This document shows, one piece after another, positions 25,347-32,842 of a DNA stretch of 64,000 nt. The position numbers and the translations under genes were made by a program. Origin of the DNA: Phytomonospora endophytica (GTDB lineage Bacteria; Actinomycetota; Actinomycetes; Mycobacteriales; Micromonosporaceae); the NCBI RefSeq assembly GCF_014202425.1, contig NZ_JACHGT010000008.1, positions 62,001 to 126,000 of the forward strand, in the 5' to 3' direction. A model generated the notes under the pieces. It worked only from the letters and a program-made list of their open reading frames with translations. It did no database searches and was not told the origin of the DNA. The stretch's first letter is position 1. Each line of letters opens with the position of its first letter.

Positions 25347-26489
25347 ATGATCAACGTCCTCGCGGTCGAGAACTACCGCTCGCTGCGGCACCTGGTCGTG
25401 CCGCTGAGCGGGATCACCGTCGTGACCGGCGCCAACGGCAGCGGCAAGTCGAGCCTTTACCGGGCCCTGCGCCTGCTCGCCGAATGCGCACGCGGCGGCG
25501 CCGTCGCGGCCCTCGCCGCCGAAGGCGGACTCCCGTCGACGCTGTGGGCCGGCCCCGAACACCCCGGCCGCGGGCCCGTCCAGGGCACCGTCCGTGACGG
25601 GCCCGTCGGCCTGCGCCTCGGCTTCGCCGCCGACGACTTCGGCTACGCCGTCGACCTCGGCCCGCCACCGCCGACGCGGTCGGCGTTCGCGCTCGACCCG
25701 CAGATCAAGGTCGAAGCCGTCTGGGCCGGACCCTTCCTGCGCCCGGCCGCACTCCTCGCCGAACGCAACGGGCCGCGCATCAAGGTCCGCGACGGCCGCG
25801 GCTGGGCCGTCCTCGACCACCGCCCGGCGCCCTTCGACAGCATGATCGGCGAACTCGCCGACCCGCGCCACGCCCCCGAGCTCCTCGAACTGCGCGAACG
25901 CATCCGCTCCTGGCGCTTCTACGACCACCTGCGGACCGACGCGGGCGCGCCCGCGCGCGGCTCGCACATCGCGACCCGCACGCCCGTGCTCGGCCACGAC
26001 GGCGCCGACCTGGCCGCCGCGCTCCAGACCATCATCGAGATCGGCGACCACACCACCCTCGAAACGGTGATCGACAAGGCCTTCCCCGGCTCGCGGCTGA
26101 AGGTCGTCGCCGACGGTCCCGCCAGGCTCGCCGTCGAGCTGCGACAGCCCGGGCTCCTGCGGTCCCTCGGCGCGGCGGAACTGTCCGACGGGACGCTGCG
26201 GTACCTGCTGTGGGCGGCGGCGCTGCTGACGCCGAGACCGCCGGAACTGTTCGTGTGCAACGAACCCGAGACGAGCCTGCACCCCGAACTGATCGGGCCG
26301 CTCGCCGAACTCATCGCGGCGGCGTCGGCGCACACGCAGGTCGTCGTCGTGAGCCACTCGGCGCCGCTGGTCGCCGCGCTCGAAGAGGTCGGCGCCGGGA
26401 CGGTGGAACTGCGTAAGGAGGGCGGACGGACCATCGTCGAAGGGGAAGGACCGCTGGACGGGCCGCCCTGGTACTGGCCGAAGAGGTGA
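25347..26489 (+). CDS. AAA_21 / RecF-like ATPase
   Basis: A 380-residue predicted ATPase of the SMC/ABC-like AAA_21 group. Walker A GANGSGKSS is at 28-36; the signature-like LSDGTLRYLLWAAALL precedes Walker B LFVCNEPE at 301-308, followed by TSLHPELI and the switch VVVSHSAPLV. Such proteins often partner nucleases (OLD, PtuA-like), but no nuclease lies next to it. It follows the tandem DUF5925 genes by 37 bases in the same direction and probably shares their transcript. ATG 25347 starts directly at the first strand. Confidence 0.85.
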   Translation: MINVLAVENYRSLRHLVVPLSGITVVTGANGSGKSSLYRALRLLAECARGGAVAALAAEGGLPSTLWAGPEHPGRGPVQGTVRDGPVGLRLGFAADDFGYAVDLGPPPPTRSAFALDPQIKVEAVWAGPFLRPAALLAERNGPRIKVRDGRGWAVLDHRPAPFDSMIGELADPRHAPELLELRERIRSWRFYDHLRTDAGAPARGSHIATRTPVLGHDGADLAAALQTIIEIGDHTTLETVIDKAFPGSRLKVVADGPARLAVELRQPGLLRSLGAAELSDGTLRYLLWAAALLTPRPPELFVCNEPETSLHPELIGPLAELIAAASAHTQVVVVSHSAPLVAALEEVGAGTVELRKEGGRTIVEGEGPLDGPPWYWPKR

Positions 26490-26493
26490 GCCG

Positions 26494-26961
26494 TCACCAG
26501 TCCGCGCCGGCCCGCCGGATCGCGCCCAGCGACAGGCCCGTCTCGTCGAAGAGGTAGGCCCGCATGAGTTCGAGCCTGGGCGCGTAGACGTGCACGCTCA
26601 CGGCCGGTTCGGCGCCGTCGTTGCGGACGGCGTGGACCGTCCGCGGCGACACCGCGACCGACTCCCCGGCCGTCACCTCCCGCGACGACAACCCGGGGAA
26701 CAGGCCCGGCACGACCGCGTACTCCCGCAGCCGCCCCGAAACGACCGTGAACCCCGCCTCCGACGGGCGGTGCTCGCCGCCGTGGTCGTGGAGTTCCGTG
26801 CCCTGGCCGGGGAGCCAGGCCATCAGCCAGGCCTCGTGGTCGGGTGCTGAGATGAGTCGCCGCGCGGTGCGGCTGCGTTTCGAGAAACGCGGCGGCACCG
26901 TGATGGAACCGGCGTAATACGCCGAAAGGGCGGAAAGAACGGTGTGGGTGAGAGAACTCAC
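26494..26961 (-). CDS. Cysteine dioxygenase family protein
   Basis: A 155-residue cupin of the cysteine dioxygenase (CDO) type I family. The iron ligands are visible as His58 and His60 in LHDHGG and His124 in SVHVYAP. The HDHGGEHR and VVSGRL segments match bacterial CDO. The family oxidises L-cysteine or similar thiols to sulfinic acids. The assignment is by family, and the exact thiol is not certain. It converges with the AAA_21 gene, leaving a 4-base gap. Confidence 0.85.
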   Translation of the reverse strand: MSSLTHTVLSALSAYYAGSITVPPRFSKRSRTARRLISAPDHEAWLMAWLPGQGTELHDHGGEHRPSEAGFTVVSGRLREYAVVPGLFPGLSSREVTAGESVAVSPRTVHAVRNDGAEPAVSVHVYAPRLELMRAYLFDETGLSLGAIRRAGADW

Positions 26962-27188
26962 GAATGACCCTTGTGGACGGTGCCCGGTCGGTGCGCGGGC
27001 AGAAGGCGGTCGGCTGTTCGGGTTAACGACAGCGACAACAGGCGCCGGATGTGGCGGCGATCACTCGAATGAGGTCCACAATCGGCCATGTTAACGCACA
27101 GACTGTCCGGCGGGTTGTCACGCTGCGCTGATTTTGTTGTGGGGGCGCGAAAAACTGCCGTTCCGGGCTTCAGTTGTCCCCCGAACGT

Positions 27189-27230
27189 GCAGTACTCTCG
27201 CCGATGGTCCGCCCGCTGAAGAAGGAGCGA
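27189..27230 (+). promoter_or_regulatory. Promoter/leader shared with the second NlpC/P60 gene
   Basis: GCAGTACTCTCGCC and GGTCCG before this gene recur before 30596 as GCAGTACAGTCGCC and GGTCCG. TACTCT (27193-27198) and TACAGT (30556-30561) sit at the same distance from the start codons and look like -10 boxes. AAGGAGC is the ribosome binding site in both. No clear -35 box is seen, so an alternative sigma factor or activator is possible. Confidence 0.55.
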
Positions 27231-28220
27231 ATGTTGCTCGGGAAAGCAGCACGCAGCAAGTCACGCCTACGCGCACTCGGTGTCATCGCGCTCGCTGCGG
27301 TCGGAGTCCTCCTTGCGTCCGCCTCTCCCGTCTCGGCCGATCCGGTCGACGACAAGGAGAAGGAGATGGAGACGCAGTACCACGATCTGGAAAAGATCAT
27401 CGAGGACTACAACAAGGTGAACCTTGAGTTCAAGGACACCAAGCGGAAGATCGCCAAGCTCGAAAAGAAGCTGAAGCCCTTCGAGGAGAAGCTCGACGTT
27501 CTCTACGAAGAGGTCGGCAAGATCGCCTCCGCGTCCTACATGGGCGGCAACATGTCCGGTCTGACCGCGGTCTTCACGACCGGTTCGGCCGACAACCTCG
27601 CCGACCGCATCACGCTTCTCGACCAGGTCACCGTCGACGATCACGACGCCATCACCGCGCTCAACGACGCGAAGGCCGATCTCGACGAGCAGAAGCGCGT
27701 CCTCGACGGGCTCTACAGCACCCAGTCGGAGCAGGAAGGCGAACTGCGCGAGAAGAAGGAGACGATCGAGGCCGACCTCGACCGGCTCCAGGACGAGCGC
27801 GAGACCGCCTACCGCGACTCCCGCGACGTCGCCGACGACGGCTTCATTCCGCCGTACGTTCCCGGCGACCGCGGCAAGGTCGTCCGCTTCGCCCTCAAGC
27901 AGGACGGCGAGCCGTACGTCTTCGCCGCCGCCGGCCCCGACGGCTGGGACTGCTCCGGACTGACCCTCGGCGCGTGGGGGCAGGTCGGTGTGAACCTGCC
28001 GCACAACGCCGAATCGCAGTGGAACATGGTGCAGCACATCTCGCGGGATGAGTTGCAGCCCGGGGATCTGGTGTTCTACAACGGGCTGAGTCACGTCGCG
28101 CTGTACATCGGCGACGGGCACGTGATCCATGCGGCCACGAACTACTCGAACGTGTACGTGACGACGATCGACGCCGCCGCGAGCGACTACTTCGGCGCGG
28201 GACGCATCCCGGGCTGGTAA
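27231..28220 (+). CDS. Secreted NlpC/P60 cell-wall hydrolase with coiled coil (copy 1)
   Basis: A 329-residue protein. A signal peptide (about 1-36, ending PVSA|DP) is followed by a long charged coiled coil (about 40-200) like that of RipA/PcsB hydrolases. The C-terminal NlpC/P60 domain carries Cys241 (WDCSGL), His288 (LSHVAL) and His300 (HVIHA). The family cuts D-Glu-meso-DAP type bonds in peptidoglycan stem peptides, and the coiled coil usually keeps it inactive until an FtsEX-like partner engages it. ATG 27231 follows GAAGGAGC; the paralogue's start aligns with TTG 27234. Its close paralogue is at 30596. Confidence 0.9.
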   Translation: MLLGKAARSKSRLRALGVIALAAVGVLLASASPVSADPVDDKEKEMETQYHDLEKIIEDYNKVNLEFKDTKRKIAKLEKKLKPFEEKLDVLYEEVGKIASASYMGGNMSGLTAVFTTGSADNLADRITLLDQVTVDDHDAITALNDAKADLDEQKRVLDGLYSTQSEQEGELREKKETIEADLDRLQDERETAYRDSRDVADDGFIPPYVPGDRGKVVRFALKQDGEPYVFAAAGPDGWDCSGLTLGAWGQVGVNLPHNAESQWNMVQHISRDELQPGDLVFYNGLSHVALYIGDGHVIHAATNYSNVYVTTIDAAASDYFGAGRIPGW

Positions 28221-28247
28221 CCCTCCGCGGAGTCGACTTCCGAGACC

Positions 28248-28295
28248 CCAATGCCCTCGCCCCCACCTGCCCCCGGGTGGCCGCGGGGGCATTGG
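28248..28295 (+). terminator. Hairpin after NlpC/P60 copy 1
   Basis: CCAATGCCCTCGC (28248-28260) pairs with GCGGGGGCATTGG (28283-28295) with one mismatch, shortly after the stop codon. Confidence 0.65.
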
Positions 28296-28333
28296 TCTGC
28301 GCTGATCGGTCGCCGCGCTCCTCGCGACCGGGT

Positions 28334-28351
28334 CTCAAGATTCGCTCAAGG
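28334..28351 (+). promoter_or_regulatory. CTCAAG direct repeat (11-bp period)
   Basis: CTCAAG at 28334-28339 and 28345-28350 are 11 bases apart, 21 bases before a possible -10 box TACGTT (28372-28377). The site at 59432 has the same repeats and nearly the same distance to TACTCG. It is likely an activator site overlapping the -35 region; the protein is unknown. Confidence 0.5.
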
Positions 28352-28406
28352 CCGCATCCGCCGCCCCGGCCTACGTTGACCGTTCCCCTTCGAAAGGAGC
28401 GCGTCC

Positions 28407-28802
28407 ATGCGCACCAAGACCGTCGTGCGTGCCTCCATCGCCGCCACCGCGGCCGCCGTCGCCGCCATCGGCGCCGCGGCACCCGCGCAGGCCGCCGACG
28501 CCAACGCCTACTCCATCGACGGCGACGGCTACCTCCTCGGCGTCATGGTCCACCACGACGACGGCGACAAGTTCTACGTCGGCGACTCCCGCGCCGACGG
28601 GCACGGCGTTCGCGGCTACCTGTTCGACAGCAACGGCAACGTCCTCAAGACCATCTACAACGGCAACGGGACGGCCGGGCCCAGCGCCACCTTCTCCTAC
28701 GACGTCCTCGCCGGCCGCGACTACACCATGAAAATCTGCACCGTCGACGGCTCAAACGACTGGAGCCCCACCAACTGCGGCTACCGCGCCATCACCGAGT
28801 AG
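28407..28802 (+). CDS. Small secreted protein
   Basis: A 131-residue protein with a clear signal peptide (about 1-29, ending AQA|AD) and a mature domain of about 100 residues rich in Asp, Gly and Tyr. The mature part has alternating strand-like segments (YSIDGDGYLLGVMVHHDD, GVRGYLFDSNGNVLK, TFSYDVLAGRDYTMKICTVDG) and one likely disulfide (CTVDG...NCGYR). No family is recognised. GAAAGGAGCG precedes ATG 28407. It shares the CTCAAG upstream repeat with the secreted lyase-like gene at 59511. Confidence 0.75.
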   Translation: MRTKTVVRASIAATAAAVAAIGAAAPAQAADANAYSIDGDGYLLGVMVHHDDGDKFYVGDSRADGHGVRGYLFDSNGNVLKTIYNGNGTAGPSATFSYDVLAGRDYTMKICTVDGSNDWSPTNCGYRAITE

Positions 28803-28809
28803 AACCACT

Positions 28810-28840
28810 GACGGCCCGGGACCGAAGGGTTCCGGCCGTC
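28810..28840 (+). terminator. Hairpin after the small secreted protein gene
   Basis: GACGGCC (28810-28816) pairs with GGCCGTC (28834-28840), with partial pairing inside, eight bases after the stop. Confidence 0.45.
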
Positions 28841-29018
28841 GCGGCCGCGGAGCCGTCCCCTCCCGCCGACCACCACGGCAGGCCCGTCCACGTCCGGGAG
28901 TCCAACGCCACGGCGACCGGACCGCGTCCGTGTGCGACCTCGCGGACCCGAGAATCGCATGCGTGTTGGTGTCCGTTCGAGTGATTTGCGGCTATTAGTG
29001 GATTTACTCTCGGTGATC

Positions 29019-30095
29019 ATGAGACGTCACATCGGCCATCTGCTCGCCTCCGGTGCCGCCGCCGCGCTCTGCGTGGTCTGCCTCCCCGGAATCGCGCAGG
29101 CCGCCCCAGGCAGCGCCACCTTCGTCTTCACCGGCGCTCCCCAGAACTTCACCGTTCCCGAGGGCGTCCGCTGCGTCCACGTCGACGCGTTCGGCGCGCA
29201 GGGCGCCGACTCCGGCAACGGGCCTCTCGGCGGCTCCGGCGCCGAGGTGTCGGCGGTCCTGTCCGCCTCCGGCGGCGACACCCTGGTCCTGGACGTCGGC
29301 GGCGCCGGCGAAACCGGCTCCGGGAGTGGGAGCCCCGGCGCGGGGGGCTACGGCGGTGGCGGCATCGGCGGGGCCTGGTACGCCGGCGGCGGGGGAGGCG
29401 CGACCACCGTGACCTTCGAGAACACGGCGATGATCGTGGCCGCGGGCGGAGGAGGCGGCGGCGGCTCCTTCAGCGGCACCGACGGGGCCGGCGGTGAGGG
29501 CGGCCGGACCGGAACCGACGGGGGCACGGCCTCGGCCGACCACGACGGCCGGGGCGGGAAGTCCGGCGGCTCCGGCGGCGCCGGAGGAGCGGGCGGTACG
29601 GACGCGTCCGGCAGCGCCGAGGCCGGCACGGCGGGCACCGCCGGGCAGGGCGGCGACGGCGGTGACACCAATGACCCGCACGACGGCGGTGGCGGCGGCG
29701 GAGGCGGCGGCGTGAAAGGCGGCGGTGGCGGCGGAGCCGGCGTCGTTGGCAACGTCGCGTCCGGTGGGGGCGGTGGCGGCGGCTCCAGTAAGGGACCCGA
29801 CACCGCCGTGTTCACCACCGGCGCGCACAAGGGCGACGGCGAGGTCACCATCACCTGGGACACCGCCGACAGCGCGGACTGCCCTGAAACGCCCACCCCG
29901 TCGCCGTCGGCGCCGTCCTCGGCACCCGCGTCGACCCCGGCCTCACCCGGCGGCGGCAGTGGCAGCGGCCATCACGACGACGCCCTCGCCGAGACCGGCG
30001 GACGAGGCACCGCCCTCGCCCTCACCGGCACTGTCCTGCTGCTGGCCGGGGCCGGAGTGGTCGTCGCGGCCCGCCGCGCCCGCCGCGCGGACTGA
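29019..30095 (+). CDS. Glycine-rich surface protein with LAETG sorting signal
   Basis: A 358-residue protein. A signal peptide (about 1-28, ending IAQA|AP) is followed by a short strand-rich domain (TFVFTGAPQNFTVPEGVRCVHVDAFGAQGADS) like the glycine-rich 'FTVPxGV' domains of surface proteins. A long Gly/Ala/Ser-rich repeat region (about 75-260, many GGGG runs) comes next, then a Pro/Ser/Thr linker. The tail has LAETG (323-327), a hydrophobic span and RRARRAD. LAxTG is the motif used by class E sortases, so covalent wall anchoring is expected. No sortase gene is in the window. ATG 29019 gives the signal peptide directly. Confidence 0.82.
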   Translation: MRRHIGHLLASGAAAALCVVCLPGIAQAAPGSATFVFTGAPQNFTVPEGVRCVHVDAFGAQGADSGNGPLGGSGAEVSAVLSASGGDTLVLDVGGAGETGSGSGSPGAGGYGGGGIGGAWYAGGGGGATTVTFENTAMIVAAGGGGGGGSFSGTDGAGGEGGRTGTDGGTASADHDGRGGKSGGSGGAGGAGGTDASGSAEAGTAGTAGQGGDGGDTNDPHDGGGGGGGGGVKGGGGGGAGVVGNVASGGGGGGGSSKGPDTAVFTTGAHKGDGEVTITWDTADSADCPETPTPSPSAPSSAPASTPASPGGGSGSGHHDDALAETGGRGTALALTGTVLLLAGAGVVVAARRARRAD

Positions 30096-30551
30096 TCACC
30101 AGGCGAGTGCTTCGCCGCAAGGCACGTCGTGCGCGGACGTGGCGTTGGGTCTCGTGGTCGCATCAGGATCAACGCGGCGACGAGGACGGGCAGTGCCGTA
30201 CCGGTGACGTAGAGGCAGGCGAGTGCTCGGTATTCGACGGACATGCGGAGATTCGCCTCTCCTGCGCGAGGCGGCCACCCCGGTTTTCGAGGCCTCGGGG
30301 TGGCCGCCGTTTCTCTGCCCCGGCGCGGATGCGGTGTTCGCGGAAAAGTCGGACGGCCCGCGCGACGAGTTCGGCCGTGAGGTCGGGCGGCCCGCGCGGT
30401 GGTGCGAAGCCGAGGCGCCGAACACCGCGACACGCCCCGGCCCTCACCCGGCGGGGTATGTCCTTTATGGACCCGCACCCCTGTTGATCAGCGCCTCCAC
30501 CTTCAGCGTTTGGGCCGAACGGGTGAGACGCGGGCCGCCGGCACCCCCGAT
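30096..30551. other. Intergenic region with a 13-bp hairpin
   Basis: No gene is well supported. A perfect stem GGCGGCCACCCCG (30270-30282) and CGGGGTGGCCGCC (30296-30308) around a 13-base loop is followed by GTTTCTCT, fitting a plus-strand terminator about 175 bases past the surface protein gene. A minus-strand frame from ATG 30244 encodes a possible single-span peptide but runs antisense into the surface protein gene. Confidence 0.5.
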
Positions 30552-30595
30552 GCAGTACAGTCGCCAACGGTCCGATAGCCGAAAAGGAGCAACTC
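30552..30595 (+). promoter_or_regulatory. Promoter/leader of NlpC/P60 copy 2
   Basis: This is the counterpart of 27189-27230: GCAGTACAGTCGCC, then GGTCCG and AAAAGGAGC. TACAGT at 30556-30561 is the -10 candidate, 40 bases before the GTG start. Confidence 0.55.
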
Positions 30596-31573
30596 GTGCT
30601 CGGCAAACCAGCACGCCGCAGTCTCCGTGCGTTCGCGATCGCCGCCCTGGCCGCCGGAACACTCATCTTCACGGCCGTCCCGGCGAACGCCGATCCGAGC
30701 GACACCATCGAAGACGAGATCGACCAGCAGTTCCATGACCTCGAAGCGGTCATCGAGGACTACAACGCGATCGCCATCGACTTCAAGGAAACAAAGAAGA
30801 AGGTCGCCAAGCTCGAAAAAGAGCTCAAGCCCTTCGAGGACGAGCTCGAAGTCCTCATGGTCGAGGTCGACGCCATCGCGTCGAACGCCTACATGGGCGG
30901 CTCCCTCTCCGGGATGACCGCGGTCTTCACGACCGGCTCCCCCGACAACCTCGCCGACCGCATCACCCTCCTCGACCAGGCCACCGCCGACGACGTCGGC
31001 GCGATCACCGAGCTCAACGCCGCCAAGGCCGAACTCGACGAGCGCAAATCCGTCCTCGACGGCCTCTACGAGACGCAGGCCGCGCAGGAGAAGGAACTCA
31101 AGGAGAAAAAAGAGTCGATCAAGGCCGACATCGACCGCCTCTCCGACGAGCGCGACACCGCCTACCGCGACGAGCGCGGCCTCTCCGACGACGCCTTCGT
31201 TCCCCCGCACGTCCCCGGTGACCGCGGCAAGGTCGTCGAGTTCGCCCTCGACCAAGAGGGCGACGCCTACGACATGAACGCCTCCGGCCCCAACGTCTGG
31301 GACTGCTCCGGCCTCACCATGGGCGCCTGGCAACAGGTCGGCATCAACCTCCCCCACAACGCCGCCGCGCAGTGGAACATGATGCAGCACATCTCCCGTG
31401 ACGAGCTACTCCCCGGGGACCTGGTGTTCTACAACGGCCTCAACCACGTGGCCATGTACATCGGCAACGACCACGTCGTGCACGCCTCGACCTACGGCGT
31501 CGGCGTCATCATCTCGACGGTCGACCAGGGCGGCAGCCCGTACTTCGGCGCCGGCCGCATCGCGGGTTGGTAA
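30596..31573 (+). CDS. Secreted NlpC/P60 cell-wall hydrolase with coiled coil (copy 2)
   Basis: A 325-residue paralogue of the protein at 27231. It has a signal peptide (about 1-32, ending ANA|DP), a coiled coil (about 36-195) with the conserved block MTAVFTTGSPDNLADRITLLDQ, and an NlpC/P60 domain with Cys237 (WDCSGL), His284 (LNHVAM) and His296 (HVVHA). Identity is high throughout, including the YFGAGRIxGW end. GTG 30596 is preceded by AAAGGAGC. Two such hydrolases with the same leader suggest dose or stage-specific use in wall turnover. Confidence 0.9.
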   Translation: MLGKPARRSLRAFAIAALAAGTLIFTAVPANADPSDTIEDEIDQQFHDLEAVIEDYNAIAIDFKETKKKVAKLEKELKPFEDELEVLMVEVDAIASNAYMGGSLSGMTAVFTTGSPDNLADRITLLDQATADDVGAITELNAAKAELDERKSVLDGLYETQAAQEKELKEKKESIKADIDRLSDERDTAYRDERGLSDDAFVPPHVPGDRGKVVEFALDQEGDAYDMNASGPNVWDCSGLTMGAWQQVGINLPHNAAAQWNMMQHISRDELLPGDLVFYNGLNHVAMYIGNDHVVHASTYGVGVIISTVDQGGSPYFGAGRIAGW

Positions 31574-31607
31574 CCGAGCACGAACAACCCACAGACCAGC
31601 AGAGACA

Positions 31608-31641
31608 ACGGACGCGCGGCCCCTCGGGGCCACGCGTCCGT
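31608..31641 (+). terminator. Strong hairpin after NlpC/P60 copy 2
   Basis: ACGGACGCG and GGCCCC (31608-31623) pair with GGGGCC and CGCGTCCGT (31626-31641), with a single C/A bulge, followed by TCGTTCG. Confidence 0.75.
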
Positions 31642-31660
31642 TCGTTCGCAGGTCCGCGCG

Positions 31661-32176
31661 CTACTCCCCGACGGCCCCGTCCAGAGCCTCCCGAACAAGG
31701 TCGGCGTGCCCGTTGTGGCGCGCGTACTCCTCCACCATGTGGATCAGCACCCACCGCAGCGAGCACTCCTCGCCCCACGGCGTGCGGCCCTTGGCGTCCA
31801 GGTCGAGCCCTTCGATCGTCTTCCCCGACCGATCGCGCTCGGCCTTCCACGCCGCCATCGCCTCGCCGACGTCGGCGCCTTCCACGTCATCGAAGTCGGC
31901 GTCGCCGCGGTTGTCGAGGTCCAGCGCACGGGTGTAGTCACCGTCGCCGAAGATCTCGTGGAACCAGCCGCGCTCGACGCTCGTCGCGTGCCGGACGAGC
32001 CCGAGCAGTGTCAGCTTCGAGGTCCCGACCGACGCCGTCCGCAACTGCTCGTCGCCCAGCCCCGCGCACTTCCACGCCAGCGTCTCCCGCTGGAACTCCA
32101 GGAACCCTACGAGGACGTCGCGCTCCCCGCCGTACATGTGCTCCCCGTAGGGCCGATTGTCGGGCGGATTGGACAT
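31661..32176 (-). CDS. DinB/DUF664 family protein
   Basis: A 171-residue four-helix DinB-like protein. Conserved pieces are the N-terminal RDVLVGFLEFQRETLAWKCAGL, LTLLGLVRHATSVERGWF (first likely metal His), and LRWVLIHMVEEYARHNGHADLVRE with the other His ligands. Members of the YfiT/DinB superfamily include thiol S-transferases using mycothiol or bacillithiol, but the substrate of this one is unknown. It starts one base after the stop of the hydrolase gene, so the two form an operon. Confidence 0.85.
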   Translation of the reverse strand: MSNPPDNRPYGEHMYGGERDVLVGFLEFQRETLAWKCAGLGDEQLRTASVGTSKLTLLGLVRHATSVERGWFHEIFGDGDYTRALDLDNRGDADFDDVEGADVGEAMAAWKAERDRSGKTIEGLDLDAKGRTPWGEECSLRWVLIHMVEEYARHNGHADLVREALDGAVGE

Positions 32177-32177
32177 G

Positions 32178-32759
32178 TCAGCCGACTTTCGCCAGGAACG
32201 CCAGCACGCGCTCGGTGAACAGGGCGGCGGCCTTCTCGTCGTAGGACGGGAGGCTGCTGTCGGCGAAAAGGTGCTCCTCGCCGGGGTATAGGAACAGCGC
32301 GGCGTCGTCGGCCGACTTCACGAGGTCGCGGGCCGCGTCGATGTCGCCGCCCTCCTCGGCGAACCAGGGGTCGGCGTCCTTGGCGTGGATCTCGACCGGG
32401 ACGCCCTCGGGCCATTCCTCACCGAACTCGCTCACCGGCACGCAGCCGCTGAACAGCAGCGCGCCCTTGGTACCCGGGCGCGTCTGCGCGAGCTTCTGCG
32501 CGGGCATCGCGCCGAGCGAGAAGCCGGCGTAGACGAGACCGTCGGGAAGCCCTTCGGCGTGCGCGACGGCCCGTTCGAGGACGACGCCGAACCCGGTCGC
32601 CTTCGCGTACCCGACGCCCTCGTCGAGGTCGTCGAAGGTGCGGCCCTCGTAGAAGTCGGGGGCGTGGACGGTGTGCCCGGCCGCGCGGAGGGTCTCGGCG
32701 AAGGCCTTGACTCCCTCGGTGAGGCCCTGTGCGTGGTGGAAGAGAAGTACCTCGGCCAT
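32178..32759 (-). CDS. Dienelactone hydrolase family protein
   Basis: A 193-residue alpha/beta-hydrolase of the dienelactone hydrolase family. The nucleophile motif is GFSLGA (Ser in place of the Cys of true DLH), with Asp in HAKDADPWF and His in YPGEEHLF. The early HHAQGLTEGV region replaces the classical oxyanion strand. The substrate is unknown. ATG 32759 follows AAAGGAACCACC. The operon with DinB (32176) diverges from a WYL regulator, which may control it. Confidence 0.85.
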   Translation of the reverse strand: MAEVLLFHHAQGLTEGVKAFAETLRAAGHTVHAPDFYEGRTFDDLDEGVGYAKATGFGVVLERAVAHAEGLPDGLVYAGFSLGAMPAQKLAQTRPGTKGALLFSGCVPVSEFGEEWPEGVPVEIHAKDADPWFAEEGGDIDAARDLVKSADDAALFLYPGEEHLFADSSLPSYDEKAAALFTERVLAFLAKVG

Positions 32760-32842
32760 GGTGGTTCCTTTCGTAGGTTCACCAGAGATCCTGCCCTCTA
32801 TTCCCGACATCCTCTGTCGTAATCACGAGGCAGTATTGATCA

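Noticed and set aside
26962-27230. Possible c-di-AMP (ydaO) riboswitch before the NlpC/P60 gene
   Set aside because: NlpC/P60 genes in actinobacteria are sometimes under this riboswitch, but I could not find the conserved core, and the second copy shares only the short promoter-leader.
29200-29820. Repetitive DNA as a CRISPR array or non-coding repeat
   Set aside because: The repeats are codon-periodic GGC/GGN runs inside an intact open frame with signal peptide and sorting signal, with no spacers of constant length.
29972-30244. Minus-strand 90-residue frame with a possible membrane span
   Set aside because: It overlaps the surface protein gene antisense over 124 bases, its second half is low-complexity Arg/Ala/Pro, and the candidate ribosome binding site is too far from the ATG.
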